From: Prevotella sp. CAG:1320
GTDB taxonomy: Bacteria > Bacteroidota > Bacteroidia > Bacteroidales > Bacteroidaceae
Reading direction: 5' to 3'
Length of the DNA: 64,000 nucleotides
NCBI GenBank assembly: GCA_000435635.1
Contig: FR882139.1
Location: 32,113 to 96,112, forward strand
The notes under the pieces are model-generated. The model was given only the letters and a program-made list of their open reading frames with translations, was not told the origin of the DNA and ran no database searches. Of the stretch, positions 53,993-63,746 are shown in pieces; position 1 is the first letter of the stretch, and the number at the start of each line of letters is the position of its first letter. Position numbers and translations under genes: made by a program.

Positions 53993-54050
53993 AATGAATT
54001 AATAAGTCGATTAAATTACTTGACGAATGTCATGTGTTCTGAAATCGATG

Positions 54051-54081
54051 CAAAAATAAGCCTTTTATCTGAATAAACAAA
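54051..54081 (-). promoter_or_regulatory. Promoter of the winged-helix gene
   Basis: On the minus strand TTTG (54078-54081), 19-bp spacer and TATTTTTG (54051-54058), about 59 bp before the ATG. Confidence 0.8.
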
Positions 54082-54117
54082 TATTTTATGTAAAAAATAG
54101 AATATAATTTAAAGAAA

Positions 54118-54154
54118 ATGCCGCAAGGATTGACTTAAATCAATTCTCGCGGCA
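54118..54154 (-). terminator. Terminator of aspS
   Basis: Arms ATGCCGCAAGGATTGA / TCAATTCTCGCGGCAT pair with two mismatches around a 5-nt loop; the minus strand continues TTTTCTTTAAATT. Confidence 0.75.
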
Positions 54155-54175
54155 TCTTCACATATTTTATAGCGG

Positions 54176-55936
54176 CTATTTGGGCAAGTCTACCTTGAGG
54201 TGCAACTCATCCAATTGCTTTTGGTCGATAGTGGAGGGAGCGTCCAGCATCACGTCATGTCCGGAATTGTTCTTGGGGAAGGCGATGCAGTCGCGTATGG
54301 AGTCAAGCCCAGCCATGATGCTGACAAAGCGATCCAGACCGAAAGCCAAGCCGGCATGGGGAGGCGCGCCATACTTGAAAGCGTTGATGAGGAAGCCAAA
54401 CTGCGCCATGGCTCTTTCGGGGGTGAAGCCCAAGATGCCGAACATCTTTTCTTGTAACTTGCTGTCATGGATACGCAAGCTTCCGCCACCCACCTCGATG
54501 CCGTTGCACACGAAGTCGTAGGCCTTTGCCCTCACCTGCTCGGGATGTTCCTCCAGCAAGGGTATGTCGTCAGGGTTGGGCATGGTGAAGGGATGATGGG
54601 TTGCCATGAGGCGTTGCTCCTCGTCGCTCCACTCAAAGAGAGGGAAGTCAATAATCCATAGACACTCGAATTTGTTTTTGTCTCTCAATCCCAAGCGGTC
54701 ACCCATCTCCAGCCTTAAGGAACAGAGCTGCGTGCGGGTCTTGTTGGCGTTATCGCCACTGAGTATCAACACCAAGTCACCATCGTTAGCCCCCATCGCC
54801 TGCTTGACGGCGGCAAGGTCTTCCTCTGAATAGAACTTGTCTATGGAGCTCTTCACGGTGCCGTCGGCGTTGTACTTGATGTATACCAATCCCTTGGCTC
54901 CTATTTGCGGTCGCTTTACAAAATCGGTCAGCTCGTTAAGCTGCTTGCGGCTATAGTCTGCGCAACCAGGCACGCAAATGCCGCCGATATAGTTGGCCTC
55001 GTCAAAGACGGAGAAAGAGCCTTTGCCTTTGAACACCTCTTTCAGTTCCACGAACTCCATGCCGAAACGCAAGTCGGGCTTGTCGCTGCCATAGCGGCGC
55101 ATGGCCTCTTCCCAAGTCATCTGGCGCAGGGGCTTGGGCAAGTCCACACCCCTAATCTCCTTGAACAGGTGGCGAGCCATCTCCTCAAAGAGCTCGATGA
55201 CATCCTCCTGGTCCACGAAGCTCATCTCGCAGTCTATTTGGGTGAACTCGGGCTGGCGGTCAGCGCGCAAGTCCTCGTCTCGGAAACACTTGGCTATCTG
55301 GAAATAACGGTCGAAGCCCGACACCATGAGCAATTGCTTCAGTGTCTGTGGACTTTGGGGAAGCGCGTAAAACTCGCCTGGATTCATGCGCGATGGTACC
55401 ACGAAATCCCGGGCTCCCTCTGGTGTACTGCCTATCAAAATGGGCGTTTCCACCTCGATGAAGTCCCTCGCGTCGAGGAAATTGCGTATCAAAATGGTCA
55501 TGCGGTGACGCAACTCAAGGTTCTTTCTCACGGCGGCGCGGCGCAAGTCCAAGTAACGATATTTCATGCGGATATCGTCGCCGCCGTCGGTGTTGTCCTC
55601 TATGGTGAAGGGAGGCGTGGCGCTGGGCGATAACACGCTAAGGCTCTTGGCCAATATCTCGATGTCGCCCGTGGGTATCTTGGCGTTCTTGCTCTCACGC
55701 TCGCTCACGGTACCCGTCACTTGCACGCAATATTCACGGCCCAGCTTATTGGCCTCTTCACAAAGGGCGGCATCCACCGCCTCGTTGAACACCAATTGGG
55801 TAATGCCATAACGGTCTCGCAGGTCTACAAAAGTCATGCCGCCCATCTTGCGGGTACGCTGCACCCATCCCGCGAGCGTTACTTCACGACCCGCATCAGA
55901 GAGCCTGAGCTCTCCGCACGTATTTGTTCTATACAT
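54176..55936 (-). CDS. aspS: Aspartyl-tRNA synthetase
   Basis: AspS charges tRNA-Asp (and tRNA-Asn in organisms lacking AsnS) (family knowledge). The 586-residue product is the bacterial type with an OB-fold anticodon domain ([27 protein letters not shown]). Class II motif 2 appears as [19 protein letters not shown] and motif 3 as [15 protein letters not shown]. The bacterial GAD insertion lies between them. The catalytic-site loop has [10 protein letters not shown]. It has its own strong promoter and terminator. Confidence 0.97.
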   Translation of the reverse strand: MYRTNTCGELRLSDAGREVTLAGWVQRTRKMGGMTFVDLRDRYGITQLVFNEAVDAALCEEANKLGREYCVQVTGTVSERESKNAKIPTGDIEILAKSLSVLSPSATPPFTIEDNTDGGDDIRMKYRYLDLRRAAVRKNLELRHRMTILIRNFLDARDFIEVETPILIGSTPEGARDFVVPSRMNPGEFYALPQSPQTLKQLLMVSGFDRYFQIAKCFRDEDLRADRQPEFTQIDCEMSFVDQEDVIELFEEMARHLFKEIRGVDLPKPLRQMTWEEAMRRYGSDKPDLRFGMEFVELKEVFKGKGSFSVFDEANYIGGICVPGCADYSRKQLNELTDFVKRPQIGAKGLVYIKYNADGTVKSSIDKFYSEEDLAAVKQAMGANDGDLVLILSGDNANKTRTQLCSLRLEMGDRLGLRDKNKFECLWIIDFPLFEWSDEEQRLMATHHPFTMPNPDDIPLLEEHPEQVRAKAYDFVCNGIEVGGGSLRIHDSKLQEKMFGILGFTPERAMAQFGFLINAFKYGAPPHAGLAFGLDRFVSIMAGLDSIRDCIAFPKNNSGHDVMLDAPSTIDQKQLDELHLKVDLPK

Positions 55937-55968
55937 ATAAATAATGTGTCTTTAAATTTTTCAATCTG

Positions 55969-55999
55969 CAAATGTACAACAAACGACCCACATGACAAA
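55969..55999 (-). promoter_or_regulatory. Promoter of aspS
   Basis: On the minus strand TTTG (55996-55999), 19-bp spacer and TACATTTG (55969-55976), 33 bp before the ATG. Confidence 0.8.
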
Positions 56000-56037
56000 A
56001 TAAAAAAGCGGAAATAGATTAAAAAAAGAAAAAATAT

Positions 56038-56069
56038 ATTGCAGGGTTAAACTATAATGGTTACCTTCG
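56038..56069 (+). promoter_or_regulatory. Promoter of the DUF1573 gene
   Basis: ATTG at 56038-56041, 20-bp spacer, TACCTTCG at 56062-56069; each box has one mismatch to consensus. Confidence 0.55.
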
Positions 56070-56116
56070 CGTCAAGTTAATGTAAAATGTTTCAAACAAG
56101 ACTAAACATACCTAAC

Positions 56117-56500
56117 ATGATGAAAAAGATGTTCTTAACGCTCGCCATGATAATAGGCATAACCACCGCAGCCATGGCGCAGGCAGAAATCAAGTTTGAC
56201 AAATTAACCTACGATTTCGGTGATTTCAGCGAGAATGACCCTGTTCAGACAGCCAAGTTCACCTTCACCAACGTGGGCGACAAACCCCTTATCATCAACC
56301 AAGCCATCGCCAGTTGCGGTTGCACCGTGCCCAAGTACTCCAAGGAGCCTATCGCTCCAGGCGCGAAAGGCGAGCTGATAGTCACCTACTCTGGCAAGGG
56401 ACGTTTCCCCGGCCATTTCAAGAAGGGCATCACCGTGCGCACCAACGGCAAGGCTGAGCTGACCCGCTTGTACATCGAGGGTAACATGAAGGCCAAATGA
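56117..56500 (+). CDS. DUF1573 periplasmic protein
   Basis: The 127-residue protein begins MMKKMFLTLAMIIGITTAAMAQAE (signal peptide). The mature part is one Ig-like beta domain of the DUF1573 family: KFDKLTYDFGDFSENDPVQTAKFTFTNVGDKPLIINQAIASCGCTVPKY. The conserved CGC motif (CGCTVP) probably serves in metal or redox binding; function is unknown. An upstream in-frame ATG at 56087 would add ten residues before the signal peptide, so 56117 is preferred. Its stop overlaps the next gene by 4 bp (ATGA). Confidence 0.9.
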   Translation: MMKKMFLTLAMIIGITTAAMAQAEIKFDKLTYDFGDFSENDPVQTAKFTFTNVGDKPLIINQAIASCGCTVPKYSKEPIAPGAKGELIVTYSGKGRFPGHFKKGITVRTNGKAELTRLYIEGNMKAK

Positions 56501-57288
56501 TATTCTATTTCTCGGCTACGGGAAACACGAGATGGGCTGCCTTGAGGCTTTCCCAAGCCTTGCAAGAGCAGCTCTTCTTTGTGCCCGAGGCGATGGCACA
56601 TCCCCAGGAATACCACTTGAAGCCCGGCGAGAGGCTGGGCTTCGTCTTCCCCGTACATGGCTGGCGGGTACCCGCTTTCATGCGGGAGTTTATCTCCCAG
56701 CTGGTCATCCACGCCCCCGCCACGCCCTATGCCTACTGCCTCTGCACGGCGGGCGACAGCGTGGGCGATACGCTCAGCTACCTGCGCCAGTCCATCCAGC
56801 GCAACGACTCGCTGCGGTCTTTCGGCGTGGAAGACGTGGCCTCGGCCTGGTCGCTCATCATGCCTGAGTCCTACGTGGGCCTGCCTTTCATGGACGTGGA
56901 CAAACCCGAGCGGGAACGGGAGAAGAAGCAACGGGCAGCCGAGCGACTGACGGGCATCGTGGAGAGCGTATTGGAGAGGCGCGAGGGGATAGTGGACGTG
57001 ACCAAGGGGGGATTGCCGTGGGTGATGTCCCACGTGGTGGGAGGCTTCTTCGAGCGTTTCCTCATCACCGACAAGCCTTTCCACGTGGTGAGCGACCGCT
57101 GCGTGCGTTGCGGCATCTGCGCCAACGCCTGTCCCATGCACGTCATCGAGGGCGGCCACGGCAGCGAGCCCCGATGGAAGCACGACGGCCGTTGCCTCAC
57201 CTGCTTCAACTGCTACCACCACTGCCCCCACCACGCCATAGAGTTCGGCCGCCGCACCCGCCACAAGGGACAGTATTATTTCAAGTAG
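56497..57288 (+). CDS. EFR1-family ferredoxin (flavodoxin-like plus two [4Fe-4S])
   Basis: The 263-residue protein has a flavodoxin-like N-terminal half, with FMN phosphate loop FSATGNTRWAA at residues about 5-15. The C-terminal half carries two ferredoxin motifs, CVRCGICANACP and CLTCFNCYHHCP, enough for two [4Fe-4S] clusters. This is the EFR1 architecture, presumed to move electrons in anaerobes; its partner is unknown. It overlaps the DUF1573 stop by 4 bp. This gene is clearly more GC-rich than its neighbours. Confidence 0.92.
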   Translation: MIFYFSATGNTRWAALRLSQALQEQLFFVPEAMAHPQEYHLKPGERLGFVFPVHGWRVPAFMREFISQLVIHAPATPYAYCLCTAGDSVGDTLSYLRQSIQRNDSLRSFGVEDVASAWSLIMPESYVGLPFMDVDKPEREREKKQRAAERLTGIVESVLERREGIVDVTKGGLPWVMSHVVGGFFERFLITDKPFHVVSDRCVRCGICANACPMHVIEGGHGSEPRWKHDGRCLTCFNCYHHCPHHAIEFGRRTRHKGQYYFK

Positions 57289-57340
57289 CGGGAGGGCAGC
57301 CCGCTACCATTCCCTTGACAAGGAACCAGGCTGCCCGCTT
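57289..57340. terminator. Hairpin between EFR1 and the lipoprotein gene
   Basis: Arms GGGCAGCC (57294-57301) and GGCTGCCC (57329-57336) with a weakly structured loop, followed by a T-rich stretch on the plus strand. It reaches the stop codon of the convergent lipoprotein gene. Confidence 0.5.
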
Positions 57341-57752
57341 ATTTATTTCCAGCTGCCTCCAAGCGGTTGATATCGCCGCTTGGACTTGTCGTAAAACCTA
57401 CTGACTGAAAGCCAGCGTCGGGAACAGAGTAATTGGATATTGTGTACCTGGTAGTTGGGCGCAAACGAAAGTCTTCATTCGCTATCACACGATGGCCGTA
57501 AGTGATGGTGTAAGCGTCATCAATTCCATTCAGGTTTATGGATGACACACCAACATGTCCAGCTTTCAGGGAAATATGATACAGAAACTCGGAAGAGTCA
57601 TCCTCTAAAACCAACCTCTTGAGCGTGTGCCCACTTGGAGAATACACCGACGAGCTTTCCACGTCGATGCCGATTTCATTGTCCCCGCATGAAACGCAAG
57701 CCAATGAAAGCAAGAAGCATAATAGCGCAAAGAGATTTTTCTTCATAGACAT
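57339..57752 (-). CDS. Small lipoprotein, unknown function
   Basis: The 137-residue protein begins MSMKKNLFALLCFLLSLACVSCGDNEIG, a lipoprotein signal with the lipid-bearing Cys in VSC. The mature 110 residues look beta-rich (SSEFLYHISLKAGHVGVSSINLNG) with no family I can name. A TATCTTTG element 13 bp upstream (57765-57772) excludes the longer in-frame starts. It is convergent with the EFR1 gene and stands alone. Confidence 0.7.
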   Translation of the reverse strand: MSMKKNLFALLCFLLSLACVSCGDNEIGIDVESSSVYSPSGHTLKRLVLEDDSSEFLYHISLKAGHVGVSSINLNGIDDAYTITYGHRVIANEDFRLRPTTRYTISNYSVPDAGFQSVGFTTSPSGDINRLEAAGNK

Positions 57753-57764
57753 TTTATTTTGGCA

Positions 57765-57772
57765 CAAAGATA
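57765..57772 (-). promoter_or_regulatory. -7 element for the small lipoprotein gene
   Basis: TATCTTTG on the minus strand, 13 bp before the ATG at 57752; CTTG (3 of 4 of TTTG) sits 20 bp upstream of it. Confidence 0.5.
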
Positions 57773-57921
57773 GCGCAAAGCAAAGACATAGCCAAGCAAA
57801 CAACTCTTTTTCCCGCCAGCGCGAAGAGGCGGGAAAGCGCGATACGCCACGGCCGCCCGAGGCGTCTCTCGCCTGCCCATGGAGCGTACCTCCGAGGAAC
57901 GAATTATATGCGGGAAAAAAC

Positions 57922-58000
57922 GAAACTAGTCTCGAAGCCCATTGAAACTAGTTTCGTTGGCCGTCGAGACTAGTTTCATCGGCCATCGAGACTAATACCG
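57922..58000. repeat. Array A2: ACTAGT-centred 22-bp repeats
   Basis: ACTAGT at 57925, 57947 and 57969 and the decayed ACTAAT at 57991 are each 22 bp apart. Cores are GAAACTAGTCTC, GAAACTAGTTTC (perfect palindrome) and GAGACTAGTTTC. Linkers include GGCC as in array A1, about 47 kb away. Confidence 0.9.
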
Positions 58001-58093
58001 TTTTCCAAGCCACATACGCGGCCCTGCCCTCCAACCGGGCTTGAGGCGATGGATGCGGTGGCTACGTCTTGCCTCCCCTTTAGGTAGTTGGAG

Positions 58094-58176
58094 AATCATG
58101 TTAGATGATTGTGTGAATCATCCTAGACTATTCTAGGAATCATCTAAGACTATTCCATGAATCATCTAAGATGATT
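58094..58176. repeat. Array D: four 17+5-bp units
   Basis: Units start at 58094, 58116, 58138 and 58160, exactly 22 bp apart. The last, AATCATCTAAGATGATT, is a perfect 8-1-8 palindrome; the others differ by two to four bases. Spacers are gtgtg, ctagg and ccatg. Confidence 0.92.
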
Positions 58177-58241
58177 CTAGAGGTATGTAGCACCTACCTC
58201 CGCACTCCTCTCGGCAGACCCGCGGCTTCTGTCTGGCAAAA

Positions 58242-58300
58242 ACGCCATTCCCCCGCAGGCTAGGCAACCAATAGCTGCTTAGTCTGCGGGGGAACGGCGT
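58242..58300 (-). terminator. Terminator of the leucine operon
   Basis: 17-bp arms ACGCCATTCCCCCGCAG / CTGCGGGGGAACGGCGT (one mismatch), with a T run after it on the minus strand (58237-58241). Confidence 0.85.
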
Positions 58301-58329
58301 GTATATATGGGAGCGCAACGCTGGCGGGC

Positions 58330-59025
58330 TTACTCCTTCATCCGTTTGTAAAGATGGCGCATGGCACTATAGGGTATACCCATGCGCTCCAATTCCTTCA
58401 AGTCTTGACGTGCATCTTCATAGCGGCCCAGCGTGATGCGCAGGTCGGCGCGATTGACCCGGTAGTCGGTGTTCTCTGGGTCTAGCTGGATAGCCTCGGT
58501 GAAGTCCATCTCGGCCAGCTCCAGCATGCCTCGCTCTTTCTCTATGCCCGCTCGGGCGGCGTAGGCTTCCGCCTTGTCGGGGAATTGCTGCACCAGTCGG
58601 TTGATGCCGTCATAGGCCTCGGTGTAGTGGCGGTCTTTCTGGTTGAGCAGTGCCAGCCCCAACTGCGCCTCGAAGTTGCCGGGCACCAGGGTGAGCAAAT
58701 TGGTGTAGTCCTGGCGGGCGAAGTTGTAGCGGTGGAGCTGCTCGTTGACATAAGCCCTGTAGAAAAGCCCAGCGATGTTCTGGTTGTCCAGGAAGAGCAC
58801 CTTGTCCAGATCGTCCTTGGCGTAGTCCCACTGCTTGAGCTGGATGTTCCAAGCCGCCTTCTTCAGCCGCAGGTCTATGCTGTCGGGGTGGTAGGCCAGC
58901 GTCTCGGTAGCCTGGGCAAGGGAGTCTCTCAGGGTCTCGCGGGAAAGCTCCTCGGTGGGAGCCTGCGCCCTGGCGGCCATGGACATCGCCAAGGCCGCCA
59001 ACAGGACTATGGCTTGGCGGCTCAT
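58330..59025 (-). CDS. Secreted TPR-repeat protein at the end of the leucine operon
   Basis: The 231-residue protein begins [23 protein letters not shown] (signal peptide). It contains several TPR units, for example WDYAKDDLDKVLFLDNQNIAGLFYRAY and LELAEMDFTEAIQLDPENTDYRVNRADLRITLGRYEDA. Its ATG overlaps the leuB stop by one base (TGATG), so it is translationally coupled to leuB. Why a periplasmic TPR protein is tied to leucine synthesis is not clear. The region is markedly GC-rich. Confidence 0.85.
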   Translation of the reverse strand: MSRQAIVLLAALAMSMAARAQAPTEELSRETLRDSLAQATETLAYHPDSIDLRLKKAAWNIQLKQWDYAKDDLDKVLFLDNQNIAGLFYRAYVNEQLHRYNFARQDYTNLLTLVPGNFEAQLGLALLNQKDRHYTEAYDGINRLVQQFPDKAEAYAARAGIEKERGMLELAEMDFTEAIQLDPENTDYRVNRADLRITLGRYEDARQDLKELERMGIPYSAMRHLYKRMKE

Positions 59026-60086
59026 CAATGCTTCCCTATCCAGTCCACTATCCAGGCGCCCACCTCGGTGGTGCCATAATGCTCGCCCCCGGGCACCTGT
59101 ATTTCGGGTGTCCTGACGTTGGCGTCCAGGCTGGCGTTCACCGCATCGCGTATCAACTGGCCTTCCGCCTTCAGCCCGAAGTGCTCCAGCAGCATGGCGG
59201 CGGAGAGTATCTGCGCCACGGGGTTGGCCAAGTTCTTGCCGGCGGCTTGTGGCCATGAGCCATGCACGGGCTCGAAGAGGGGCGTATGCTCACCCAAGCT
59301 GGCAGAGGGTTGCAAGCCCATGGAGCCTGTGATGCAAGAGGTCTCATCGGTGAGGATGTCTCCAAACGTGTTCTCGGTCACTACCACGTCGAAGAAGGTA
59401 GGCTCCGTGAGCACGCGCATCGAGGCGTTGTCTATGAACATGTAGTCGGTCTTCACCTCGGGATACAGCGGTTCCATCTCCTTGGCTATCTGCCTCCACA
59501 GGCGGGAACTTGCCAGCACGTTGGCCTTGTCCACCACGGTGAGGTGCTTGCGGCGGCGCATGGCGAAGTCGAAGGCCACTTTCAGTATGCGCTCTATCTC
59601 CGGGCGGGTGTAGATGTCGGTGTCATAGGCCTTGTCGTTGTCTTGGTACTTCTCGCCGAAGTACATGCCTCCCGTCAACTCGCGGATGACCACGAAGTCC
59701 GCGCCACGCAGGATGTCCTCCTTCAAGGGACTCATGTGGAGCAGGCAGTCGAAGGTGGCCACAGGGCGCACGTTGGCGAAGAGTCCCAACTTCTTCCTCA
59801 TGGCCAGCAACCCCTGCTCTGGGCGCACTTTGGCAGTAGGGTCGTTGTCGAAGCGAAGATCGCCCACGGCGGCGAAGAGCACGGCGTCTGCCTGCATGCA
59901 GGCCTGGTAGGTATCCTCGGGGAAGGGGTCTCCCACCTCGTCTATGGCGTGGGCTCCGCAAATGGCTTCCTGGTAGTTGAACTCATGTCCAAACTTGCGG
60001 GCGATAGCGTCAAGCGCGGCCACGCCTTGCTTCATGATTTCTGGCCCGATGCCATCACCGGGCAGTACAGCGATATTCAGTTTCAT
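59025..60086 (-). CDS. leuB: 3-isopropylmalate dehydrogenase LeuB
   Basis: LeuB oxidatively decarboxylates 3-isopropylmalate with NAD+ and Mg2+ (family knowledge). The 353-residue product shows [17 protein letters not shown], the substrate/NAD loop [31 protein letters not shown], and the metal-binding [27 protein letters not shown] with [16 protein letters not shown]. Length and motifs are normal. It lies 26 bp after the citramalate/isopropylmalate synthase gene. Confidence 0.96.
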   Translation of the reverse strand: MKLNIAVLPGDGIGPEIMKQGVAALDAIARKFGHEFNYQEAICGAHAIDEVGDPFPEDTYQACMQADAVLFAAVGDLRFDNDPTAKVRPEQGLLAMRKKLGLFANVRPVATFDCLLHMSPLKEDILRGADFVVIRELTGGMYFGEKYQDNDKAYDTDIYTRPEIERILKVAFDFAMRRRKHLTVVDKANVLASSRLWRQIAKEMEPLYPEVKTDYMFIDNASMRVLTEPTFFDVVVTENTFGDILTDETSCITGSMGLQPSASLGEHTPLFEPVHGSWPQAAGKNLANPVAQILSAAMLLEHFGLKAEGQLIRDAVNASLDANVRTPEIQVPGGEHYGTTEVGAWIVDWIGKH

Positions 60087-60112
60087 GTCTAATATAATTT
60101 AATGTATAGGTT

Positions 60113-61690
60113 TTACTTGTTTTGCTCATCCTTCTCATAGGTGTTGAGCATCTTGAGCGTAGCCTTTATGGCCGCCTCCGTTTGGTCAGCGTCCAGTCCA
60201 TGGGTGCGCCATAGCCTATCCCCCTGGGTCCAGGTGATGACCGTCTGCACCAAGGCATCGGTACGCCCGCCTGGAGGAATGGTGACTTGGTAGTTGTCCA
60301 GGCGGGGGAAGTCGCGGTTCAGATGTTCACGATATATCTTGCGCAAGGCCTTGACGAAAGCGTCATACTGTCCGTCTCCCGTGGAGTCGGCTTCATATTC
60401 CACGTCGTCTATCCTCACTTTCACCGAGGCGATGGGTTTCAGTCCATAAGAGGTGCTTACCATATAGCTCACAAGCTTCACCTTGTCGTCTGGCACGTCG
60501 TGCTTCAACACGTCATTAACTATATAGGGCAAGTCGTCTTGCGTCACCAACTCCTTACGGTCACCCAACTCGGTCACTCGCTTGGTTACCGCCCGTGTCT
60601 GCTCAGGCGTAAGCTCCAATCCCAAATCCTCCAGGTTTTTCACGATGTTGGCCTTGCCTGAGTTCTTGCCCAAGGCATAGTTGCGATGGCGGCCAAAGCG
60701 TTCGGGCACCAAGTCGTTACAATAGAGGTTGTCTTTATTGTCGCCATCGGCATGCACACCAGCCACTTGGGTGAAAACATGCGCTCCCACCACGGGAGTG
60801 TTCGGAGCGACCGCTATCCCGCTATGTCCCTCTACCAAACGACTTACGGGATTAAGGGCTTCTTCGTGGATGTGGGTCTTGGCATGGAACATGTCTTTCA
60901 AGATTACCTGCACGGAAGCCAACGGGGCATTGCCACATCTCTCACCAAGTCCGTTGACTGTGACGTGGAGTCCATTGGCGCCACAAAGCACGGCCGCCAG
61001 CGAATTGCTCACCGCCAAGTCATAATCGTTGTGGGCATGGAAATCGAAGTGCAAATCGGGATAACGCTTACGCATCTTCCTCATATACTCCACACACTGC
61101 AGGGGATTGAGTATGCCCAACGTATCGGGAAGCAAGAAGCGACGGATGCCAGAGTCGCGTAAAGCGTCCACCACCTGGTAGACATACTCCGGGGAGTCTT
61201 TCATGCCGCTCGACCAGTCCTCCAAATAGAGATTGACCATCATACCATTCGCGAGAGCATAGGCCACCTCCTCGGAGATATCGGCAATATGTTCACTGGG
61301 AGTCTTGCGCAACTGCTGCTCGCAATGCTTCAATGACCCCTTTGCCAAGAGATTCACCACCTTTCCCCCACACTCTCTTATCCAATCTATGGAGCGGTGC
61401 TGGTCTACGAAGCCCAACACCTCTACCCTTTCAAGCATGCCGTGACGTGAAGCGTAACGGCAAATCATCTTCACCGCCTCTTTCTCACCTTCAGAAACCC
61501 GGGCTGACGATACCTCCACGCGGTCCACGTTTACCTCCGAGAGCAGCATGCTGGCTATCATCAGCTTCTCGTGGGGCAAAAAGGAAACACCGCTGGTCTG
61601 CTCACCATCACGCAGCGTGGAGTCCATAATCTCCACCAGTGGTTTCAAAGCGGTCTTGGTCTCTTCGCTAATACCTTTCTGATTACCCAT
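60113..61690 (-). CDS. Citramalate or 2-isopropylmalate synthase-like enzyme
   Basis: The 525-residue protein is a DRE-TIM-type aldol-condensing enzyme with a C-terminal LeuA dimer domain. The catalytic start is MDSTLRDGEQTSGVSF, the metal-ligand HxH is in HFDFHAHNDYDLAVSN, and NGLGERCGNAPLASV and the regulatory linker (GKNSGKANIV) are present. It coexists with a second leuA at the right edge, so one of the two is probably a citramalate synthase (CimA) for isoleucine made from pyruvate. DGEQTSGVS is closer to the CimA-like branch in my judgement, but substrate assignment is uncertain. Confidence 0.75.
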   Translation of the reverse strand: MGNQKGISEETKTALKPLVEIMDSTLRDGEQTSGVSFLPHEKLMIASMLLSEVNVDRVEVSSARVSEGEKEAVKMICRYASRHGMLERVEVLGFVDQHRSIDWIRECGGKVVNLLAKGSLKHCEQQLRKTPSEHIADISEEVAYALANGMMVNLYLEDWSSGMKDSPEYVYQVVDALRDSGIRRFLLPDTLGILNPLQCVEYMRKMRKRYPDLHFDFHAHNDYDLAVSNSLAAVLCGANGLHVTVNGLGERCGNAPLASVQVILKDMFHAKTHIHEEALNPVSRLVEGHSGIAVAPNTPVVGAHVFTQVAGVHADGDNKDNLYCNDLVPERFGRHRNYALGKNSGKANIVKNLEDLGLELTPEQTRAVTKRVTELGDRKELVTQDDLPYIVNDVLKHDVPDDKVKLVSYMVSTSYGLKPIASVKVRIDDVEYEADSTGDGQYDAFVKALRKIYREHLNRDFPRLDNYQVTIPPGGRTDALVQTVITWTQGDRLWRTHGLDADQTEAAIKATLKMLNTYEKDEQNK

Positions 61691-61700
61691 TCTTTCGCCC

Positions 61701-62291
61701 TTACTTGTTGGCGGCCTCCCATGCCGCTACCTTATCCCGGTTTTCCACCAAAAAGTCCACATCGTCCAAGCCGTTCTCCAGGCAATGCTTCTTGTATCCG
61801 TTAATTTCGAAACGCTCGCTGCGCCCCGTGGCCAGATTAGTCACCGTCTGGTTGGGCAAGTCTACCCTCACTTGCGTCTGATGGTCTTTCTCGATGCTGG
61901 CGAAAAGCTCTTGGAGGAAATCCTCGCTTACCACTACAGGCAACACGAAGTTGTTCAATTCATTGTTCTTGTGGATATCTGCAAAGAAAGAACTGATTAC
62001 CACACGGAAACCATAACCCGCTATGGCCCAGGCGGCATGCTCTCGACTGGAGCCAGAACCGAAGTTCTTGCCCGCCACAAGTATCACCCCACCATACGAG
62101 GGGTCGTTGAGCACAAAGTCCTTGATAGGGTTTCCCTGCTTATCGTAACGCCAGTCACGGAACAAATTGGCACCGAAACCTTCCTTGTCAGTAGCCTTCA
62201 GGAAACGGGCGGGTATGATTTGGTCTGTGTCCACGTTCTCCAAAGGAAGAGGGACACAGGTAGAGGTGATTACGTCAAATTTCTGTTTCAT
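61701..62291 (-). CDS. leuD: 3-isopropylmalate dehydratase small subunit LeuD
   Basis: LeuD pairs with LeuC to isomerise 2- to 3-isopropylmalate (family knowledge). The 196-residue product starts MKQKFDVITSTCVPLPLENVDTDQIIPARFLK. It contains the swivel-domain blocks FGSGSSREHAAWAIAGYGFRVVISSFFADI and NNELNNFVLPVVV. An alternative ATG at 62315 would add eight residues and overlap the leuC stop (TAATG), allowing translational coupling; I chose 62291 because family N-termini begin near it. It lies 10 bp before the next gene. Confidence 0.94.
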   Translation of the reverse strand: MKQKFDVITSTCVPLPLENVDTDQIIPARFLKATDKEGFGANLFRDWRYDKQGNPIKDFVLNDPSYGGVILVAGKNFGSGSSREHAAWAIAGYGFRVVISSFFADIHKNNELNNFVLPVVVSEDFLQELFASIEKDHQTQVRVDLPNQTVTNLATGRSERFEINGYKKHCLENGLDDVDFLVENRDKVAAWEAANK

Positions 62292-62314
62292 GATTTTCTG
62301 TATTAGCGTTGTCA

Positions 62315-63712
62315 TTAATCCATCAACTCCCTTGGGTCCGTGATTTTGCCTGTCACGGCCGCAGCGGCCGCCATCAATGGCGATGCCAGTATCGTGCGGC
62401 TGCCGGGACCCTGTCTACCCTCAAAGTTTCGGTTACTGGTGCTCACGGCATACTTACCCGCTGGCACTTTGTCATCATTCATGGCCAAACAGGCAGAGCA
62501 ACCAGGCTGGCGGATGGCGAAGCCTGCCTCCTCGAGAATCTTGTCAAGACCCTCTTCCCTTATTTGCTTGTCTACCAACCATGAGCCTGGCACCAGCCAA
62601 GCAGTTACGCTTTCCGCCTTTTTTCTGCCTTTGGCAACAGAGGCAAAAGCACGGAAATCTTCTATACGCCCATTAGTGCACGCACCAAGGAACACATAAT
62701 CAATGGGATGACCCAAGAGTCGCTGTCCTGGCTGGAAACCCATGTAATCCAAGCTTTTACGGAAAGAAGCCTGTCCTGCCTCGTCTATCATTTCCATCGT
62801 AGGAATGCTTTCGGTAATGCCAATACCCATACCTGGATTGGTGCCATACGTGATACGAGGTTCTATGTTCGCCGCGTCGAAAGTCAATTCCTTGTCAAAA
62901 ACGGCATCATCTCCGCTGCGCAAGGTCTTCCAGTAGGCCACGGCCTTGTCCCATTCCTCCCCCTTGGGAGCATACTCACGGCCTTTAATATACGCGAAGG
63001 TGGTCTCGTCGGGTGCCACGAATCCACCTCTCGCTCCCATTTCAATGCTCAAATTGCAGAGCGTGAGACGACCTTCCATACTCATGTCACGTACCACTTG
63101 CCCCGCATACTCCACGAAATAACCCGTGGCACCGCTTGTGGTCAGCTGGCTCATCAGGTAGAGGGCCACGTCCTTGGCCGTCACACCTTTTCCCAACTTG
63201 CCCTCTATGCTAATGCGCATGCTCTTGGGCTTCTGCTGCAAAATGCATTGTGAGGCCATAACCATCTCCACTTCCGATGTACCTATACCAAAAGCGACTG
63301 CCCCCATAGCACCATGGGTAGAAGTATGGGAGTCTCCACAGACAATAGTCATACCTGGAAGAGAAAGCCCCTTCTCTGGACCAACCACGTGGATAATGCC
63401 ATTATCCTTAGTGTTCATGGCGAAATGCGTGAGCCCGAAGTCCGCGGCATTTTTGCTGAGGGTGTCCACCTGTTTCTTGCTCACAGGGTCCTCTATGGGT
63501 TTATCCTGGTCATGAGTGGGCGTATTGTGGTCGGGCATGCAGAATATCTGCCCTGGACGGAAACACTTCAACCCTCTCGCTCTCATGCCAGCAAAGGCCT
63601 GCGGAGACGTCACCTCATGACAATAGAGGCGGTCTATGTAAAGCTGAGTAGGGCCATCTGGCACAATCTGCACTACGTGCTTATCCCAAATCTTGTCAAA
63701 TAAAGTATTCAT
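62315..63712 (-). CDS. leuC: 3-isopropylmalate dehydratase large subunit LeuC
   Basis: LeuC carries the [4Fe-4S] cluster of isopropylmalate isomerase (family knowledge). The 465-residue product has [38 protein letters not shown], the cluster cysteines in [14 protein letters not shown] and [12 protein letters not shown], and [24 protein letters not shown]. All standard motifs are present. It lies 34 bp after leuA. Confidence 0.97.
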   Translation of the reverse strand: MNTLFDKIWDKHVVQIVPDGPTQLYIDRLYCHEVTSPQAFAGMRARGLKCFRPGQIFCMPDHNTPTHDQDKPIEDPVSKKQVDTLSKNAADFGLTHFAMNTKDNGIIHVVGPEKGLSLPGMTIVCGDSHTSTHGAMGAVAFGIGTSEVEMVMASQCILQQKPKSMRISIEGKLGKGVTAKDVALYLMSQLTTSGATGYFVEYAGQVVRDMSMEGRLTLCNLSIEMGARGGFVAPDETTFAYIKGREYAPKGEEWDKAVAYWKTLRSGDDAVFDKELTFDAANIEPRITYGTNPGMGIGITESIPTMEMIDEAGQASFRKSLDYMGFQPGQRLLGHPIDYVFLGACTNGRIEDFRAFASVAKGRKKAESVTAWLVPGSWLVDKQIREEGLDKILEEAGFAIRQPGCSACLAMNDDKVPAGKYAVSTSNRNFEGRQGPGSRTILASPLMAAAAAVTGKITDPRELMD

Positions 63713-63746
63713 GGGTTACCTCTTATATATTATATAATGTATAACG

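Larger units (their letters stand above)
57753..58329. other. 577-bp intergenic region with arrays A2 and D
   Basis: It holds the lipoprotein-gene promoter (57765-57772), a 9-bp hairpin at 57809-57836 (TTTCCCGCC/GGCGGGAAA), array A2 (57922-58000), array D (58094-58176), and the terminator of the leucine-side TPR gene (58242-58300). Confidence 0.7.
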
